A stretch of DNA of 64,000 nt from Whitmania pigra (lineage: Eukaryota; Annelida; Clitellata; Hirudinida; Haemopidae). Shown here in pieces: positions 60,290 through 64,000 of the stretch; position 1 is the first letter of the stretch; the number at the start of each line of letters is the position of its first letter. A model generated the notes under the pieces. That model was given only the letters and a program-made list of their open reading frames with translations, had not been told where the DNA came from and searched no databases. The position numbers were made by a program, and so were the translations under genes. The DNA lies in NCBI GenBank assembly GCA_021613335.1, contig JAJTWR010000329.1, positions 732,501-796,500 of the forward strand, in the 5' to 3' direction.

Positions 60290-63062
60290 GCAATGTAATG
60301 ATAAGTGGTTAGAAAAACACCCTCCCATTAACAAACAATAACAACCACAAGTTGAAAATGACACTTGGAAAAAATATAAGGTTAAAAGATAGCCTCAATA
60401 AATATCTTCAATATATGTACAAGTTGGATGAAAACCTGTTTCATAAACAAGCATTAAAATGACCAAGCCCAAGAAAAAAAAATTACATTTGAAAATAAAT
60501 GAAAACTTAAAACAATGTTGTAACCCTCCATCCTTTGAACGAAGTGAAATTAATGATGGACATGTCGTGTCGGGACAGGACGGGTTGTTCCAGCCACATT
60601 CTCCTGCACTGGTCTGCACTGGGATCCAAAATATTATGCTCGGGACCAATGGGGCATGCCTGAAGCAATTTAAAAAACCGATCGAGTTTGTTAAGCAAAC
60701 ACTGAGGTAATTAATTAATAATTAAATTATTGATGTAATAATTAAGATACGTCTGCTTAAATCAATAATGGAATAAATCTAAACAAAATGTTACTGACAA
60801 GACATGATGACTTTTTCTCTGAATGAATTTAAAAACTGACCAAGTTTGTTAAACAAACACTGAGGTAATTAATTAATAATCAAATTATTGATGTAATAAT
60901 TAAGATATGCCTATTTAAATCAATAATGGAATAAATCTAAACAAGATGTTACTGACGAGAGACATGACGATTTTTTCTCTGAAAGGATCGATCGGTGGAT
61001 TGGTGACTTGAGCAAAGAGTTGTTTGAAATACTCGAATAACGTCGGATTATATTGCGACAAACAGGCAAAAGGAGAATCGTTGCCCATGGAGCCCAATGA
61101 TTCTTTCCTGAAGACGAAATTAATAAGCAATTGTGAAATTTTACAAAATTCCAAACAATCAACAAGAGTGACTCTCACTTGTTGACGACCATTCCAATGA
61201 CAAGCATGTTGAGAATTTCCAGGTTCCAACCAAACATTGGAAGTCTTCTGTCCTCCTCCATGATGGAACCTCTGTATTTGGTCATGTTAGCCGAACTATC
61301 TCTCCTCTGAAGTCTCTTTTGACTTCTATGGTCGTGGTACAAGTCAGTGAGAGTGAATGTCTGGAAGACGGAGAAATCAAATAAGTTTTTCAAATGAGCT
61401 AAATGCATTAATTTCAAGAATACCTCAAATTACATGGTTACTAGTGCGAAGTTATTCTAAAAATTTAAAGTAGATTCAAAGCATAGTAATTAATTAGGCA
61501 TGGCTTATAAAATCAAATTTGCTATCAAATGCTGACCTCGTTTTTGACCCACTCAACGACAGGATATATGCTACAAATTTCCCTTTTGATGTCATCATCC
61601 TTCATGAAAACCTTCCTTTTGGTGTCCACTAACAGAAGTCTTCCAGGCTTCAATCGACCCTGAAAACAAATACCCCTGTTGATGGAAAAGTATCACAAAA
61701 TGATTTAACTCAAATTGTTCTACCTTAGAGACAATCTCACTGGGATCGAGATCAGTAACACCGACTTCACTGGCCATATACATGTGATTAGACTTAGTGA
61801 TGTAGTATCTCGAAGGTCTCAATCCATTTCTATCCAAGATGGCACCAATGTATCGTCCGTCGGTAAAAGTGAACAGAGCTGTGAGCATTTCAGAGGAGGA
61901 CAATGTTAAAATATTTATTAGTGTAAATGGGTGAATTAGTGTCAATATATACTTACCTGGACCATCCCAAGGTTCCATGGTGTAAGCACTCCATCTGTAG
62001 AAAGCTTTCTTTTGCTCAGGCATATGGGCATCGTTCTGCCAAGCTTCTGGTACCATTCGGACGATGACCTGGAAATAGTGTAAAACATAACATAACAAGT
62101 CATAACAATCAAATAACAACATCCAGCATTTGCTCCTATTCTGAATAATTAATTCATTGTAAGTTATGTTTTGCCTGCAGAACCCATTATCTGAATCATA
62201 AGTTCTACAGAGCATAAGAAAAATCTAAAACGATATTATTATTATCATTGTTATTATTATTATTATTATGAGCCGGCAAAACTATTTTCAGAAACAAAAA
62301 ACATTCGGATTGAGCCGCTTTGAGTCTTCCAAGAAAAACAACAGAAAAGCACAATCTTCTAACATTCAAAAGGAAAGTATTTTCTGTTCAAAAACTTCAT
62401 AAAAGTACGAACGCTATGAATGCAATTCAAATGAATGGCCGGTCTTAATGCCATAAAAATTCAAGATGCTCCCTAAGTGAGAAGACATGCTAAATCTTAT
62501 TCAGCTAAATTAAAGATAATTAAATCATTAGCAAAGCTACTTCACCTTCCGATGAATAAAAAATCACTTAAAAACATCCTGATTTACAGCCAACAATTAC
62601 ATTAGAGTTTAATCTCTGCGAAGCAACGAAGGGTAAAAACATCACCTCGGGCAACTGCCTCCCTCCGGCAACGCTGAGAAATTCAAGAACGTTATCAAAA
62701 CTTCCAGAGTCAGACATGCCCTTCTCAACAACAGGGAACAGTTTATTCAGATCTTCACCAAAGAGGGAGCTATTCATGACACCTTCTCTAGCGTGCATCA
62801 GGTTGACGTTACCCTTCAGTGTGTTAATCTCTCCATTATGTGCCATCACCCTAAAATGAGATAAGACAGATGCAGAGCATGGAATGTACAGCTCATCTAA
62901 CATCACAAGGATCCATGGGTCTCACCTCTGGGGATGTGCCCTCTCCCAACTAGGAAACGTGTTCGTTGAGAATCGTCCGTGAACGAGAGCGAGGTGGGTC
63001 TTGAATTGAGGATGTACGAGGTCACTAAAGTAGAGCCACAGCTGGTGCGTGTTCAACCATCC
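51085..63062 (-). CDS. glutamate synthase (NAD(P)H-GOGAT), fused large and small domains, 39 exons, N-terminus missing
   Basis: Transfers the glutamine amide nitrogen to 2-oxoglutarate, giving two glutamates, with NAD(P)H, FMN, FAD and Fe-S clusters. The visible 1941 residues read from GWLNTHQLW and [20 protein letters not shown] (glutaminase) through [41 protein letters not shown] and [18 protein letters not shown] (FMN/synthase) to the 3Fe-4S cysteines in [19 protein letters not shown], then the GXGXG helix domain. An acidic linker leads to the small domain: [19 protein letters not shown] and CCPAPCE (4Fe-4S), [14 protein letters not shown] (FAD), [11 protein letters not shown] (NAD(P)H) and [12 protein letters not shown] at the end. 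First exon seen 62926-63062; last 51085-51284. About 200-250 N-terminal residues, including the catalytic Cys, lie beyond 64000. The last intron (donor at 51367) uses GC-AG. One intron holds a 158-bp duplication copying part of an exon. Confidence 0.96.
60207..60287. repeat. (AAT)n microsatellite
   Basis: About 80 bp of AAT repeats within a glutamate synthase intron. Confidence 0.95.
60669..60984. repeat. tandem 158-bp duplication overlapping an exon end
   Basis: Copies about 60669-60826 and 60827-60984. The right copy includes the last 28 coding bases of the exon 60957-61107 and its donor; the left copy carries a mutated version of the same bases within the intron. Long matches include ACAAACACTGAGGTAATTAA-type blocks and CAATAATGGAATAAATCTAA. 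Confidence 0.9.
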
Positions 63063-64000
63063 CTTGATAAAATAAGATGCGTGGGAGCAAAATTTACTCG
63101 GCAATTAAAATGCATTACGTTAAATAATAGAAAGTTATGTTTCGCTGAAAAATATTCCTAAAAACACATGAGAGAACTTAGCAACTGTAACAGCAGCATG
63201 TCAGTGTGTTTCAAAGTGGAAACAACCGTCATTGTGGAAATAATCAACATGTAATTTTTTACAGGAATCCCAGGCACTCTGACTGATCCTTAGGAAAATC
63301 AGTCATTAATGAATAAATTTATGCAGCTGCACAAATCCTATATTTGATGAGTTTGTCTTAATCACATTAAATAAACAAACTCACACAAGATTTTTTGTAG
63401 ATCAATATCTAGAGAACATTTTTAAATCCAGAATGTTTAACTTGAATCATATGATTAGAAAAGCTCATCATACCTATCAGCATTTGATTATTTTGTTATT
63501 TTATAGAAACATAAGCTAGTAATTTCATCGAGTGAAACATTAGAAATTACCAAAAATTTCCCAGTTATGTACCAAAGAAGTACTTCAAGATAAATGCATG
63601 ATCCACTCCAATGAAAATCAAAAAACTAAAAGAAGCCTAAGCAAACATATGGCCCTCTCCAGGGCAGAAAAGATCAAAGCAACCTAAAACAAATAGATCA
63701 TCAACTTAACTGCTTCTGAGAGAAAATTTCAACAACTCGATGCATCTAGAAAACATTTTCAAGAAATTTTCAAGACTGTTTTCAAAAAAATTGCTTGCTC
63801 AAGAAAAGTAAAAGCCTAGTCACTTTTCTTCTAGTGGCACTTGTTTTTAAATGTGATTCGTTTTTGTATTTCTTTGAAATTTAACAGAAAAAAAAAATTT
63901 CAATTGAAAATTTTAAAGCTTAAAGTTGGTTGGCAAGAAGACGTCTTGTCTGTAACTACCTTCCTCTGTGCATAACAGCAGCACAACTCAGCTTATTGAA
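63063..64000. other. intron of glutamate synthase at the window edge
   Basis: No convincing exon for the missing N-terminal part. Frames near 63945-63990 were considered and do not join in phase. AT-rich. Confidence 0.5.

Noticed and set aside
63945..63995. Upstream glutamate synthase exon (LSCAAVMHRGR)
   Set aside because: It vaguely resembles the segment expected there, but it ends in phase 2 while the next exon begins in phase 0.

Overview
The window is animal nuclear DNA: AT-rich, with many short exons, introns mostly of about 40 to 600 bp, GT–AG splice sites and long (ATT/AAT)n microsatellites. The families are metazoan signalling and adhesion genes: a DPP6/DPP10-like transmembrane protein, an Ajuba/LIMD1/WTIP LIM protein, a syndecan, a latrophilin-like adhesion GPCR, a Shaker-type Kv channel and a PLC-related inactive protein (PLCL/PRIP). 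With them are two metabolic genes, uridine phosphorylase and glutamate synthase. This fits an invertebrate with a fairly compact genome; I cannot name the phylum. I placed splice sites by hand, choosing those that keep the reading frame and the family alignment; nearly all junctions agree in phase.

Layout. 1–4.4 kb: DPP6-like gene (-), 3' part outside the window, and an isolated unknown exon. 4.4–9.2 kb: microsatellites and a dead hAT transposon (-). 9.2–10.8 kb: complete uridine phosphorylase (-). 11.2–12.5 kb: second dead hAT (+). 14.07–17.63 kb: Ajuba-family LIM gene (+). 19.0–19.84 kb: short syndecan (+). 20.36–24.77 kb: latrophilin-like receptor (-), with rhamnose-binding lectin, hormone-receptor, GAIN/GPS and 7TM domains. 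25.16–27.25 kb: Kv1 channel (-). 27.4–29.1 kb: decayed non-LTR retrotransposon and a long ATT array. 29.5–30.3 kb: unidentified ORF (-). 30.3–38.9 kb: mostly gene-free, with a TATA-type promoter candidate, hairpins, a 92-bp tandem repeat and a hAT terminus. 38.9–41.2 kb: unidentified helical multi-exon gene (-). 42.4–50.1 kb: complete PLCL/PRIP (+), 25 exons. 51.1–63.1 kb, running off the right edge: fused glutamate synthase (-), 39 exons seen.

The genes do not form an operon or a dedicated system. Two loose themes are visible. Kv1, the DPP6-like protein, latrophilin and PLCL all belong to excitable-cell signalling, though DPP6 proteins are known partners of Kv4 rather than Kv1. Uridine phosphorylase and glutamate synthase are ordinary metabolic enzymes. 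The most notable biology is loss of key residues in otherwise intact genes: the PLCL active site, the latrophilin GPS cleavage site and the syndecan PDZ ligand. I found no convincing evidence of a wholly new biological system.
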